In this document: positions 1 to 11,493 of the stretch, in pieces | Position numbering within the stretch: position 1 is the stretch's first letter | Layout: each line of letters opens with the position of its first letter | Notes under the pieces: generated by a model | Told to the model about the DNA's origin: nothing | The model's input: only the letters and a program-made list of their open reading frames with translations | The model's database searches: none | Assembly: GCA_026874595.1 (NCBI GenBank) | Contig: CM049314.1 | Coordinates: 26,857,729 to 26,921,728 of the forward strand | DNA length: 64,000 bases | Source: Sipunculus nudus | Lineage: Eukaryota > Annelida > Sipuncula > Golfingiida > Sipunculidae | Direction: 5' to 3' | Made by a program: the position numbers and the translations under genes

Positions 1-261
1 TGTCGATGGCTTTTATGAGGATTACAAAATAACACAAACAGTTAAAATCCTGCTTAAGGACAACTCAGTGAGGCGGACAACTCACAAATGCGCGAGTATC
101 GTAAACTCTGTAAGGTTGACAACTCACTTTCCCGGACAATGGACAAAATTTCCTGTTCCGCCTGCATATCCAGTACATATTAAGACCCTCTAAAGTGGAC
201 AGACATATTTTTGTGCTTATATCTGCCTGTATTTATATATTTATAAGTCATTGTAACAAAG
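1..261. other. no recognised feature
   Basis: I see no coding potential, RNA gene or clear repeat in this AT-rich stretch at the left edge. It may be an intron or flank of the GT61-A gene, whose 5' noncoding exon is not located. Confidence 0.4.
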
Positions 262-640
262 TGTCCCAGTCGACCCATTGTGGGACGGTTACCATGCACA
301 TAAACCTGTAACTCACAGTGTGAAAATCACATGTACCAGGTCAACCCAGTAAACATGTAACTTACAATGTGAAAATCCCGTGCACCATGTATAACCAGGA
401 AAACGGTAACTTACAGTGCAGACGTCCCATGCACAATGTCAACCTAGTAAACTAGTAACTTACAGTATAAAAATCCCATGCATCAGGTCAACCCAGTAAA
501 CCTGTTTCTTACAGTGCTAAAGCCCCATACACCATGTCAACGCAGTAAATCAATTACAGTCTAGAGTCCAATGCACCATATTAAACCAGTAAAACTGTAG
601 CTTACATTGCCAAGGTAGCATGCAGAAATGTGAAATTTGT
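262..640. repeat. degenerate tandem repeat, about 59-bp unit
   Basis: Six to seven imperfect units follow one another. Each carries the words CCATGCACCA, GTCAACCCAGTAAAC and TGTAACTTACAGTG in the same order, about 57-60 bp apart. Units differ by substitutions and small indels, so the array is old. It lies about 600 bp upstream of the first identified GT61-A exon. Confidence 0.8.
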
Positions 641-649
641 GCAGAAGAG

Positions 650-1246
650 TGTTTTAGGCTTTCAGGTGAAAAAATATAAATGCTAATTTAATATTAAGTA
701 TAGTAATCTACAATTATGTTGAATAGCTGGAGCACAGTTAAACGCACGTCTTAGAATCAGCATATTTCTGGATACGGAGTACATTTAGCAGCTGTAAGCT
801 CTTTTGTATATCGAACATTATTTCCCGCAATTCGGCATTTTTTAGCCCTAAAAGCTTACTGAGAGGGGCTTTGAGGCGCGTGCTAAACAATAACATCTAG
901 CTGTTCTGCAGTATTAGATAAAGCAAATATGTAAAGCCTTGAGGTAACCCGATAACATGCACTAGCGGCATAGATATATAAAACAATGAATGGTCCAAAT
1001 GCCGCTAACATGGATAACTACATCACAGTAAACAGCGTAGATATAATACAAACCAGTGGAACTCGCACTATCAACAGAGGGCCTTACACTGCACGGAAAC
1101 TGTCACAACTGAATGTCCATATTTTCACAATGTTCGCTGGATTAGACACTGACGCCCCTTAAGGTCATCATAATTGGTACATTTGTCAACCCCATGTTTT
1201 CAATGTAGCGTTGCTTCTAGTTCTAATATAACTTATTGTGTTGCAG
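650..1246 (+). repeat. duplicated upstream/intron block, copy A
   Basis: Between about 650 and 1030 the sequence aligns by eye with about 10590-11000 upstream of the second GT61 copy. Shared words include AAACGCAC(G/T)TCTTAGA, TGAATGGTC and ACATGGATAA in the same order. The same relation continues through the GT61 exons, so the duplicated unit begins at least here. It ends at a good acceptor (TTGTGTTGCAG) at 1246, so it is at least partly intron. Confidence 0.6.
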
Positions 1247-1326
1247 GTGCTGGGTAAGGTCAGTTTAAGGTCATGCAGGCGGCACTTATTTACAAGCTGA
1301 TGGGTTTCGGAGGCGCAGTTATCATG
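1247..1326 (+). CDS. GT61-A exon with start codon and half of the signal anchor
   Basis: The acceptor AG is at 1245-1246, the ATG at 1273-1275 and the donor GT at 1327-1328. The 18 codons encode MQAALIYKLMGFGGAVIM. The same exon with the same boundaries recurs at 11468-11547 with only conservative changes, which supports it as real coding sequence. The first 26 bases are 5' UTR. Confidence 0.85.
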
Positions 1327-3893
1327 GTAACGTAAAAATTAATGAAAGCAGATGCATGCAGCCCGTCATTCGCTTTTCCCTTATACATGGGATCAACAGG
1401 GAAAGAAGTGAATGAAAATAATCCACAGAAGTGTGATGAAATGAATAAGAAAAGCAAAATCCCTTCATGTTCACAAGCTTCGTCACAAGTGGGAAACTTA
1501 GACTATCGTGTTTATCCTACTTGTTTATAAATACAAATTATTTATAAATGCGCATAGAAAATCGTATAATCCAAAATCCTCTCTGCAGAAGACAAATAAA
1601 ATTTAAATTTGTTTAAAACTCTTCAAGCACAGTTCAATATCTCCGATTTGTTCGGACGGTTGATATTTGAAAATTTCTTATATCTGTACGAGTTACCCCA
1701 AAGGTGTAACATTTTTGGTTTCTCAAAACCATACATGTAGTAATGTATGGACAAGATATCCGAAGGATTTACTTGCTGCATATTTACTGATTATTTCACA
1801 AAGGGTGGAATTGAATTCTGAAAGCCCCTCATGAGACTAATTGGTTCACCTCTTATAACATAATATCTCGTACATGATGACCAAAGTAGTAAACGTGGTG
1901 TATGCACCACGGGGCACCGCATTCTCGTGGATTCCGCCTTAAAAAATCATTGCTTTATAGTATTGTTAAAAGAAACCGTAATTATCACCCACGGTAAACA
2001 TATCCAGTATACAAACCTTATTTTTAAAAGGAATAAAAAAATAAATTTTGGACACATCAGCAATCACAGATTTAACATTATCATTTTGATTAGCATTCGT
2101 TATCATAATATTTGCCCATGTTTTATCTCAATTTTGTTTTGACTGTATAATTATCTTTTTGACATTGAAAAATGAAAACCACATGTGTATAATAAAATAT
2201 TTGAATATGCAGACGTTGAGTTTGACAAATGTATAATGATTTATGTTTTAACGGCAAGAATATTTTTAATTATCTTTATAAATGTACCTGAACTTGTTTG
2301 ATACATTTAATTTTTTTTATATCACAGGTATTGGGGTGGATTGCGACAAAATCTCCGGAACTGAATGGTACATATAGAAGCTGGCAAGCCGAAACGGGTT
2401 ATAGGATACATAAAAACTTCTGTTCCGGAAACTTTCCAGTGGTAGACCTCTTTAGAAAACATTTAACAGTACAAGAAAATGCTTATGCTGCGATTTGGGT
2501 TTACGAAAATGGTGACCTTTCTGAACGTTTAAACGAATTGAACACAATCGTGGGAAAAGTTCGAAATATCTGGTTAGAACAAGCATCTCATTGCAAATGG
2601 ACGGCACCAGTTAACATAACTACTGTTCTAGATGGAAGAAGCTTGACTTATTTAAGTAACGTCTCAGAATCCGGCCATGTTGTTCAAGTCATTTTAAAAT
2701 GGATACAGGATCTGAAGAACAAGCAATCTATAAATGAAAAACCAAACCTAATCGTACAGAATTATTACCAATGGACCGCGTCGCCGAATCTGTGTAAGTG
2801 GATCAAAGGAGGTATCACAAATCACCGATGGCATATTGTATACAATAATATTTGTGAAACAAATACAAGCCTTTCTATGGTTCCTGTAGATTTAGCAGTT
2901 ACGTATTTGAATTCTCGTCCAGCACAAAAAGGAATTTTCCCTGCTAAATATCCATCATACTTCCATACTCAACCACCACGTCACGTGACCTTCCTGATGG
3001 TTGCGTTTAATGCGGTATTTACACATTTAGGTGACATGTTTACACACAATGTCAAGGTGGTCCCATATGGTTGTTCGAGTGACGTCAACCCGAAGATTCC
3101 AGGTGATGTCAATAAGGCGCCGTTGTACGATGAAGTTTTTACTATAAGTCAGTTCTGGGGCGCATCGTTTTATCACAAAAATATTGAGGACTATCCCCGT
3201 TTGGCGGCATTTTTACCATTCATTCTCCTACATAAACACATCAAGATACACGTTTTTGAAACCGGAGGATACACGGCAAAGGTGTTAAATTTTCTTGGAA
3301 TAACTAGCGATAGACTAATTGGTGGAGTGGTCAGAGCAAAAATAGCGTACATGCCTGAAGCGACCTACTGTGGTTTCGCACACCCCACAAATAGTCAACT
3401 CCTGTCAAAAACGTATAGGAATAAAATACATTATGGCACAGATAACAATACACGTGATAGTGTGGTTCTAATACGTAGATCTGGAAGTAGAAAATTTACT
3501 CAGCATGTTAAAATTAAACATATGGTGCAATCAATAGTCGAGCAACACAACCTGACATTTGAAGAATTTATAGACAACCCAGTTCCAACCTTTGAAGAAA
3601 CCATGAAGATATTTAACCGCGCTGTCATGGTTGTAGGTCCTCACGGTGCGGGACTTTCAAATATAATCTTCAGTGAGCCTGGTACATTTATTATTGAAGG
3701 GGTCTGTAACCGCCCGCATGTCAATATGTGCTTCAACAGGCTGGCTCATGTTTTGGGTCACCGCTGGCACGGTATTGAGTCCAGAGGGGGCTGTGAAGGT
3801 GTCGTTGACGTGCATGCTGAGGACCTTGAGAAAGTCCTAAAGATTTTTATCAAGGATGCCGCGAATCTGGCAGTGAAAATAAATATTTCATAA
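1273..3893 (+). CDS. GT61-family glycosyltransferase, copy A (intact, two coding exons)
   Basis: Coding exons 1273-1326 and 2328-3893 join in phase 0 to give 539 aa. Exon one lies between acceptor TTGTGTTGCAG (1246) and donor GTAACG (1327). It holds 26 bp of 5' UTR, the ATG and the first half of a hydrophobic segment that exon two completes, about residues 4-23. This fits a type II Golgi/ER signal anchor. The long remainder should be lumenal and carries several N-glycosylation sequons (NGT, NIT, NVS, NTS, NLT). The GT61 signature GPHGAGLSN is at residues 455-463, followed by FSEPGT and a conserved His/Asn/Cys-rich stretch. A VLIRRSGSRKF block precedes it. This is the DUF563/GT61 fold seen in EOGT, POMGNT2 and beta-1,2-xylosyltransferases. 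Donor sugar and acceptor cannot be told from sequence; xylose or GlcNAc transfer is possible. An upstream noncoding exon is implied but not found. Confidence 0.9.
2328..3893 (+). CDS. GT61-A main exon, lumenal glycosyltransferase domain
   Basis: Acceptor TATCACAG ends at 2327 and the open frame runs 521 codons to TAA at 3891-3893. The upstream in-frame ATG at 2298 lies inside the intron and is not the start, because the homologous copy also has a splice acceptor at this point. The whole catalytic domain is in this single exon. Confidence 0.9.
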   Translation, partial: VLGWIATKSPELNGTYRSWQAETGYRIHKNFCSGNFPVVDLFRKHLTVQENAYAAIWVYENGDLSERLNELNTIVGKVRNIWLEQASHCKWTAPVNITTVLDGRSLTYLSNVSESGHVVQVILKWIQDLKNKQSINEKPNLIVQNYYQWTASPNLCKWIKGGITNHRWHIVYNNICETNTSLSMVPVDLAVTYLNSRPAQKGIFPAKYPSYFHTQPPRHVTFLMVAFNAVFTHLGDMFTHNVKVVPYGCSSDVNPKIPGDVNKAPLYDEVFTISQFWGASFYHKNIEDYPRLAAFLPFILLHKHIKIHVFETGGYTAKVLNFLGITSDRLIGGVVRAKIAYMPEATYCGFAHPTNSQLLSKTYRNKIHYGTDNNTRDSVVLIRRSGSRKFTQHVKIKHMVQSIVEQHNLTFEEFIDNPVPTFEETMKIFNRAVMVVGPHGAGLSNIIFSEPGTFIIEGVCNRPHVNMCFNRLAHVLGHRWHGIESRGGCEGVVDVHAEDLEKVLKIFIKDAANLAVKINIS

Positions 3894-5185
3894 AAGGTTC
3901 TATAAAAAATGTATTTATTTAAAACCTTCATATATGTTCATTTTTACTTGGTTTTATTATTGATCGTATTTCAGTCACGCTTCTGCTTGATAATTGAACG
4001 CGTCTGAAAGTATTTCTAGGTGATACATATATGTTCTCTTATCATTTACAATAAATATCACCTTTATAAACTATTTTGTTTTATTCATATCATATGTCAC
4101 ATCATAAAACGGAATGGTGAATCTGAGAATGGAAAGTAATCAACAGACCTATCCCCCCCCCCAAAAAAAAAATAGAGAAAAAAAAACAAAAAATATCGAG
4201 GGACGGCAAATGTGAGGCTTAGGTATTCATGATAAATCGACCAACAAATATTCATGTTTGATAATTGCCGTAATGTAAACTGATAACCTCAATATATTCA
4301 GCGGCTACCCTTGTACTGCCAATTCCTTTACCGGACGGTTATTTAGACGCCCCCATTGTCCTCATTATAATGTGAAGGCAAGTGGTTCGGCCCAAATCGA
4401 GACTGGAAATGAATGTTTCTGTTCTACTTCCTCTCAGCCCTCCTCCATAAATCTTTAACATCGCTCAAAATACGACCACAAATTACTGGGTCGGTGGTTT
4501 CAGACATAAGTGATAACTGTAATATGTTGGCTCAAAGACAAAATAATGACGTCATCACTAGACCGGGCTGGTGATGGCTATTACGATTTTTTCTTAAGTT
4601 ATTAGCAGGGAAAAAAATAGTAACATTATTAGCAAGCGTTGTCCTCCCGACAAGTAAAACTTTAAATTTCACAACTAAATAAATAAATGGTATTATGAAC
4701 TTGTAATCGCTGATGGGATGTGAAATGTCACCTGAAAATCAGCTCCCCTCTCTATTTAATGAGACCACATAACGTGAATGCCACAATGACATACCTTAAT
4801 AATAGCGAGAATCTAGACTAGAACGCCGATTATTACCCTTTTCTGTGAAGGTTAGGGAATAGTTTCCCCGGGAGAACACGTCCAAGTTACATGGCTGATA
4901 TGGCGGGAAGATTTGTTCCACACTCATTTCCAATCATGCACTTCTTTCTGGTCTTGCCGGTGGAAAAAAACAATAAGGCGGATCTATTTTCCCTTCTATT
5001 AGTTCAGTTTTAATGTAAAAATTTTGAGAGTCATTATTAAAAGAACGTCTGGATAACCATTTCGCGCATCTGTAAAACCGGAACCGGGAAAATCAGGGGT
5101 TTGTTTTCATAATACCATTTTCTCAGACTTTTCGATCATCAAACAGGGAATCCAGTTACCGATTCGCTGAAACCAATTCTTATTT
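3894..5185. other. intergenic; 3' flank of the duplicated unit, otherwise unassigned
   Basis: The first 120 bases or so resemble 14684-14812 after the second GT61 copy, so the duplication reaches at least 4010. The rest shows no reading frame, RNA gene or repeat that I can name. Confidence 0.5.
4050..4055 (+). promoter_or_regulatory. candidate polyadenylation signal AATAAA of GT61-A
   Basis: The canonical hexamer lies 157 bases after the stop codon in AT-rich sequence. No other strong candidate is closer. Confidence 0.45.
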
Positions 5186-5470
5186 TAGTCATGTAGAACT
5201 AAAATACCTATATCGACCTAAAATGCCTTGGCAATAGAACTGATGATATAAACGTTTATTTATACCCGGGTATATGAATATTTTTTGGCAATCAATATTT
5301 TTTAATTAACCACCAAAACTATATCCACATTACATGGCTTACACTGGTAAATTGTGTTTATTCGCTTGTATGAATATATTAACTTCGTCTGGAGTTGAGT
5401 ATATCGAGATCATATTTCAGGCTACAGTTCCAAGCACGGCATTCGCAACCGCATCATATTTGTTTTCATG
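5186..5470 (+). repeat. local dispersed repeat, copy 1 (partner at 9125-9410)
   Basis: It shares GAACTGATGATATAAACG, TATGAATA, a run of T, a CCACATTACA/CCACATAACA word, and CAAGCAC(G/T)GC...CGCAAC(C/T)G in the same order with 9125-9410. Divergence is clear, roughly a quarter of positions by eye. The family is unknown. Confidence 0.6.
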
Positions 5471-6261
5471 CTACCATTTTTTCTTAGATTTTTTTATCAA
5501 TTATCAGCGATACCAGTTACCGAATCGCCGAACGAGAGGGTGTGAATAGTCTTATACCAGTCTAGCAAAAAGTGGGCTTCCTTTGAACAATGGCAACTCT
5601 TCACTAATTTTCAGTCCATTCAGTAAATGATGTCATGTAATTGCAGAGGGTAGAGGTTTAAATTGGGAATCTTGCTCGAAGGGTTCGATAAAGAAACGAA
5701 GAAATATTTTTTCTTATATATATGTATATTCATTTTCAAAAGTGAAGCACTAAATGGACGGTGTTAGGGTGAAATCAAAACAAATGAAAAAAAAAAAAAA
5801 ATCCACATAAAAAACAGTATATTTTAAAAACTTTGGACGGGAGTCAAAACCACTGATCATAGGCACAAAGTACTATTCAAAGCAGGTGAATGTTTGATTA
5901 TTGTTACAATTATCGCATTCTACAGAATGACATTATAATAGTAAGACTGTGAAATTCAGGTCAATCGACTACAAGACTAAAACTGAACCAGATCTTAAAA
6001 TATAAATATTGGTCATTTTCGGGAGGTCGGTCACTCCATATTCGGCTGCAATGACGGATTCACTTGATCAGACTTGCGTTAAATGACAAAATAGTAGATG
6101 TTGATAAAAACGAAGCAAGCGCTTGGTCCCTAAGATATAAAGTTGAAGTGGGAACTTGGAATTAGAAGCGGGTGATCCGGATTAAAATTCGTTTTTCCTG
6201 ATTTAGAAAATATAAGAATTTTCCTATTTGTATTAAAAGCATTTTCATGACATGTGTATAT

Positions 6262-6585
6262 TAAAAACTCATGCAGCCAACAACTGCAGCATAAATGGTT
6301 ATTGTTTTGTCGTCAACGAGAGAAGAGATCACATGGAACGTCCCAGGCAGCAGACCTTTCGCCGACATATGGTTGCTACAGAATCTGAATACAGGCGGGG
6401 GCATACACCTACAGCGTCAATTATCAAAAGAGATGCAGTCTCCATTTTGCGTGACCCAATTGATAAAGCTACACCTAGAAAGAAAAATAAAGGTACGACA
6501 TGAGTTGATTTGTTTTCAATTGTGCTGATAATATATAACGAATATCAGTGAAACCGGTAATGTTTCTCCTTCAATTGACAAAATT
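6262..6585 (-). pseudogene. SLC16-like transporter exon remnant
   Basis: Read on either strand, this segment is collinear with the 3' half of the intact transporter exon at 18925-19290. Shared words include CAAC(A/G)ACTGCAG, GTCCCTGC-like spacing, GCAGCC/AGTCTCCATTTTGC and GTGCTGATAATATA(T/C)AACG. Indels destroy the reading frame, and only the region for the last transmembrane helices of that exon can be traced. It lies on the minus strand, downstream of and convergent with GT61-A, exactly as the intact gene lies relative to GT61-B. This implies that an SLC16 gene once accompanied GT61-A. The small plus-strand frames here are shadows of the decayed exon. Confidence 0.75.
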
Positions 6586-7586
6586 ATTATGTAGATACTG
6601 GAGCTTTTGCATTATGTATTAATATTATTATGAGCTCGTAGAATGCAGGTCGTATTTTTTTAGGTCAGCCGACTGCGAGTCATCTGAGCTATAGCAATCA
6701 CTCTTTGTCCGCCCTCCGTCTGTCGGTCTGTCCATTACAGGCCGCAGATAATAACCGGTGGACCTAGACGATTCTACCTAAAAACCTTTGGATTTTCATA
6801 AAAAATATCTTTAGAAACCCAGAATAAGGTCATTGTGACGTATATCCGGGCTATGGGTCTCGTAAGTCCCCCCCCCCCGAAATAATTAAAACTTTGATAC
6901 AAAAGCTCGAATATCTGAAGAACTATTGCATTTATTGTCATGATTCATTTCATACGTATTGAAAAAAAAATTGTTTCATCAATTATTGTAGACTGATGGC
7001 GCCAGCTGTATTTCTTAACATTTTTACGCGTTTTTTCTCTTATTTTTTTAAATCTTCAATGAAGCAGTCTGGACATTTATAGGGCAAAGACCATAACAGT
7101 CAGACGTTGAAACTTTTACCTGTATGTTCTGAGACGACCTAGGCAAATCTGCTTTGAAACATAAAATGTGGTCACGATGAACTATATATTGCGCACTCCT
7201 GGACAAAAAGATGAATTTGAGCACCCAGTGAGTCTGGCGTGAATAAAATTGTAACTGCTGGCCCTAGGACGTATTTTTAACACAAATTTAACCTCAAATT
7301 AAGTCTGCGTGAACTATATTCTGCGAACTATTGGGAAAATTTGATTTGACCTCCCTGAAAATCAGATGGGCCAGAACCGTGTCCCGTTATGCTTTAAATA
7401 TTCTTACTTAACATCCAGGGATTTTATTAGGCCATGATGACCTATTGTATGCAAGTAACTTGCCAAAATCAGGACTGTGAGCACCCTGACAGTTAGGAAA
7501 GCTAAACTTTGTACCCGTTAGACCTAGAAACGTTTAACTGTACATCCTATATATTGAGCTGCAAATCTCCTCATAAACAAGAAATT

Positions 7587-7601
7587 AGGTCATTATGACC
7601 T
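7587..7601. promoter_or_regulatory. perfect IR3 nuclear-receptor-like palindrome
   Basis: AGGTCATTATGACCT matches the AGGTCAnnnTGACCT form bound by steroid-type receptors. It sits in an array unit. Occupancy is not shown. Confidence 0.3.
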
Positions 7602-7753
7602 ACATTTTGCGAGTAACCGTTCGTAAACCTGATTTTAAACAGTCAAAGAGTCATACGGGGCAAAAGTTTTTCGCCTAGCATCCGTTCGGCCTAAAATCTT
7701 CTGATGTTACATTCAAGGAGGTTCTTTGTATATGTCCTCGGAAATATGAAACG

Positions 7754-7768
7754 AGGTCATTATGACCT
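7754..7768. promoter_or_regulatory. perfect IR3 nuclear-receptor-like palindrome
   Basis: The same 15-base word as at 7587, found one array unit (167 bp) further on. Confidence 0.3.
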
Positions 7769-8047
7769 AAAATCTGTGATCTTTAGGAAAAGACATGATG
7801 TGCACAAACTGATCCCGTTAGCCCTATATTTATTATATAATAGCAAGGGAAGTCTTAAGCAAATTTTCATTAAAACCTGAAATTAGTTCACGATGCCCAA
7901 TATTCCCGAGCGACTGGCCCGAAACGTGAATTTGAAAAATAGAACAAACAGACAGTCAAACAGCACGAAAGTTGTAATTGTTAGGCACAGAATTTAAAAC
8001 ACAACATCCAAGGAGGTTCTGTCAAAATCTCCTCAGCAACCTTAAAT

Positions 8048-8062
8048 AGGTCATGGTGACCT
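8048..8062. promoter_or_regulatory. perfect IR3 nuclear-receptor-like palindrome
   Basis: AGGTCATGGTGACCT: both half-sites are perfect, with a different three-base spacer, two units after 7754. Confidence 0.3.
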
Positions 8063-8470
8063 AACATTCTGCTAGCAACCGTTCAAAATATACCTATGAT
8101 AGTCAGGCACGGCACCAAACTTTACTGTTTGACCTATAACCTTCTAATATGACATCCAGGTTGGTCCTTGGCAAATCTCCTTTGATCCTAAAATTTAATA
8201 ATTATGACCTATGTCCTCCGAGCTTTGAGCATGAAAACATAACTTTTAGCACAAACCAAAATCTTAACTATCTTCTTTGGAAACGTCCGTTTAAATATAA
8301 AGGAAGAGCATTGTAATATCTCCTTTGTTATCTAAGTTAATGTCACTGGGACCTACATTCTGTGAGCTGTGTGAGGTAACATGACTTGAGTACCCTCAGT
8401 CAGATGGCGATTTAACTTCTTACGTAGCATCTTGGGAGTAAGTAGTAAAATTTTCTTGTTACCTAAGGAC

Positions 8471-9124
8471 TAGGGGAATTAAAACATGATTTCGAGAACT
8501 CTGGAAGTCGTTCTATCCATCGATCAGGGCTCCTTAACAATAATTTTGACTAGATCATAACACCAATTATTAATAAATGCATCACCTAATACAGGTCATA
8601 TTCAGCTGAGCGTCATGATTCATGGGGCACTAGTTATTGATCTCCCATGGATATGAAATTAGAAATTTTCTAAGCCCAACTGTTAGAATTAGTGTCGGGA
8701 GGACGACGGGCAAAGAGTGGTCGATACAGCTCAGCATGACTGAAAGTCAAATAAAAAAGTTTAAAAATTATTTGTGCAGTAGCCGTAGCGTCTCATCGAT
8801 TGAAATATATGCATCTGGTAACGCAGGTGTTCCATTAAACATATACGCATTGTGCTCCTGATAAGCACATCATGTGAAACTGGCCATCTGTTCCAGTGGC
8901 ATTATGGTCTAGATAAAAACCAAACACGAAGGTTTAGTATTATTCATGTGTTTGCAATAGGCAAGAGTTTTCCGTGGTTTAAGTATTCAACAGCGAATAC
9001 AGTTTTGTTGGTGCAAGCTTTGAACCTTAGATACAGTTCGGTGAGTAAACCTGGCCTATACAGTATCGGCGGTGTAAGCGTTGAACTGTGGATATAGAAT
9101 TGGCGATGGTAGCAGTTGAGTAAT
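8471..9124. other. intergenic, unassigned
   Basis: Two short open frames (8637-8861 and 8852-9097) overlap here without family motifs or codon-like regularity. I see no other signal. Confidence 0.4.
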
Positions 9125-9410
9125 GACTAAAATATCTATATAAACCTAAATGCATTGGCAGTAGAACTGATGATATAAACGTTTATTAATACTCGGTATA
9201 TGAATAAGTTTTTTTATCAAACATTTTTTTTTATTAGACCACGTAACCTGTTTCCACATAACAAATCATAAACCGATAAATTAAGGTAACTCTAATAATC
9301 ATTCCGCTTTCATTCATATGGTAAGTTAGTCTGTAGCCGAGTTTTTTTTAGATCACTCTCTCAGCCTACATAACCAAGCACTGCGCTCGCAACTGTATCA
9401 TACTATTCGT
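9125..9410 (+). repeat. local dispersed repeat, copy 2 (partner at 5186-5470)
   Basis: Collinear with 5186-5470, with shared words such as GAACTGATGATATAAACG. Same orientation, about 3.94 kb apart. Confidence 0.6.
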
Positions 9411-10589
9411 AATATAAATAATGATATTATTTGGATGCATTGTGCCGGAGTCATCAATGACGCCCGATACATGTTGCACGTGACACGAAAATATGTGAAC
9501 TTTGATATGTTAAACTGATATGTTAACACTTTTTATGACATCTGTAATAAATATTCTTTGAAAAACCTACCGCGTCTACTTTATTAAATTATAACGAACA
9601 TTTGCTTGTTTATGTCATGGTAACCTTTTGGAGGCTGAAGATCCAGTGGCCAATCAGTACACACCTAAGTGACGAACATATCATGTTTTTTTATTGTGAT
9701 AGAATCACTGAACTTGAATATACACCATTTCATACAATATGGACGTTTGGTTATAAAGCACTAAGGATTTGAAACACTATTCTGTGATGACATTTATGAC
9801 CAGGCAGTCCAAATTCTCTTCATGAGAAACACATATCATGAACAAAAATTGTCTGCCGTCGAAGTACAGACGCACCAGTATATAAAGGTACGATATAACT
9901 TTGGTAACTAATCTGCATGAAGTAGCCAATATCACAGATGGTTTCATGTTGTCATTCCTACATCCATTACAGACCAGGTTGACTGTAAAGCTTTATGTCC
10001 AAGGTGCACAAAAACATATACACTAAGCTTAATGTTTTCCTTATTCGTCTTTTTTTAGATTATACTAAAATGCCATAACGTATAAAAATATCAGAGATCA
10101 ATGAAAATTAACCCTATATAATAACAAGGTAACCTGCATGGTCCATATAGGCCTCTACAAAGTACTTGATTGGATTACGCACTCGCTTGATTAATACAAG
10201 ATCCGTGCCTATGGAAATAAAAAAAAGAAATTCCACTCCTAGCTAGTTTCATGGATGACTGGAAGCAGGGGATCAGAGAAAGATCTATTCCAAGAGAGTA
10301 GAGGAAAGCCCAGTGAGTGGAGAATATCCCATACAAACGTCCCGCAAGCCTATCACTCTTAGCTTGTTTTTATTTTCGATCCCCTTCCTCTTCACAGATC
10401 ATAACATCATATAAGTCACTGGTGATTCTATAGAAGAAGTAAACCTATTTCATGTAGAGAATCAGATAATGCTATTAGATGGTTTGAAGATATTATAATG
10501 GATGATAATTCTAATACTTTTTCTTACCACCATACGCAACGAGATATAATACTAGTATTGTAGTTTACGGTATGTATGCTGTGCAAAAC
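9411..10589. other. intergenic, unassigned
   Basis: AT-rich with no credible reading frame and no repeat that I can name. Confidence 0.4.
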
Positions 10590-11467
10590 ACTGCGTAAAA
10601 CTTTTCGGTATGAATATTGATACCGACTGAAATTATACCTTCATATTTAACGATTATCCGGAGAATAACAAAAGCATATTAAAACGCACTTCTTAGATTA
10701 AGCAAATTTCTTGTTATTGAATTCAAATTATCTGCACGATCTATCTTATATACAAATTTTAATTATTCCCCACTTGTTTGGCATTTTTGTACGGTGTGAT
10801 ATAGACAGAAAATTTCAGGATTTGCGCTAAATGATAAAATATCTAACTGCTCTACGGCATTATATGAAGCAAATATCCTTAGCCTTCAGGTAATCCAGGT
10901 ACAAGTTATAGAGGCAGAGGTAAATAAGACAATTAATGGTCAGAGTGCCGCTTACATGGATAAAGAATACATTTAAACAGTGTAGACATAACACAATTAA
11001 AACTGATATTTACAGCCTGTTTACACGATTAATATGGCAAACGTTCTTTATCTTTTGCTGCTCAAGAAAAGAATGGGATCTCATACTTAAATATCCACTT
11101 TTATATATTTGAATTTTTTATGTATCTAATGATAGTGATCGACAAAAAAGCTTATTGCTAATGTTTTACTTTTGTATTCACAGGCCTAAAATAAAATTTG
11201 TAGTTTGATAACCCGGCGCAGATCCATCCCATACGGGCCCAGGTACTTTTAGTTCATAGTTTGCTGGTCAGCCAGGAATCCAGTGAGATGCTTTAAGTCT
11301 GACACTGCACGGGCACTCCACACGCGGTGTGTCGCCTGTGAAAACTTTCTTGACATATCTTGACACCATTCGCATCTTCAGACTTAGAAGAATCTTAACT
11401 GGGAAATTGAGAAAACCTTATGGTTTTAGTGTAATATTCCAGTTCTGATATAACTAATTTTTTTCAG
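10590..11467 (+). repeat. duplicated upstream/intron block, copy B
   Basis: The counterpart of 650-1246, with many small indels. It ends at acceptor TTTTTTTCAG (11467) directly before the GT61-B start exon. Confidence 0.6.
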
Positions 11468-11493
11468 GTGCTCGATAAGGCCAGTCGAAGATC

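Larger units (their letters stand above)
6650..8470. repeat. composite degenerate tandem array with IR3 palindromes
   Basis: About ten imperfect units of roughly 130-165 bp. Each centres on an AGGTCA-nnn-TGACCT-like palindrome followed by TA(C/A)ATTCTGCGAGC-like words. Centres are near 6835, 7175, 7310, 7435, 7594, 7761, 7890, 8055, 8205 and 8350. The left end (6651-6745) carries a tail, AGGTCAGCCGACTGCGAG then CCGTCTGTCGGTCTGTCC, which matches in reverse the tail of the array at 15.88-16.92 kb. Confidence 0.75.

Noticed and set aside
262-640. A CRISPR-like array of spaced repeats
   Set aside because: This is animal DNA; the units are contiguous, diverged tandem repeats without unique spacers.
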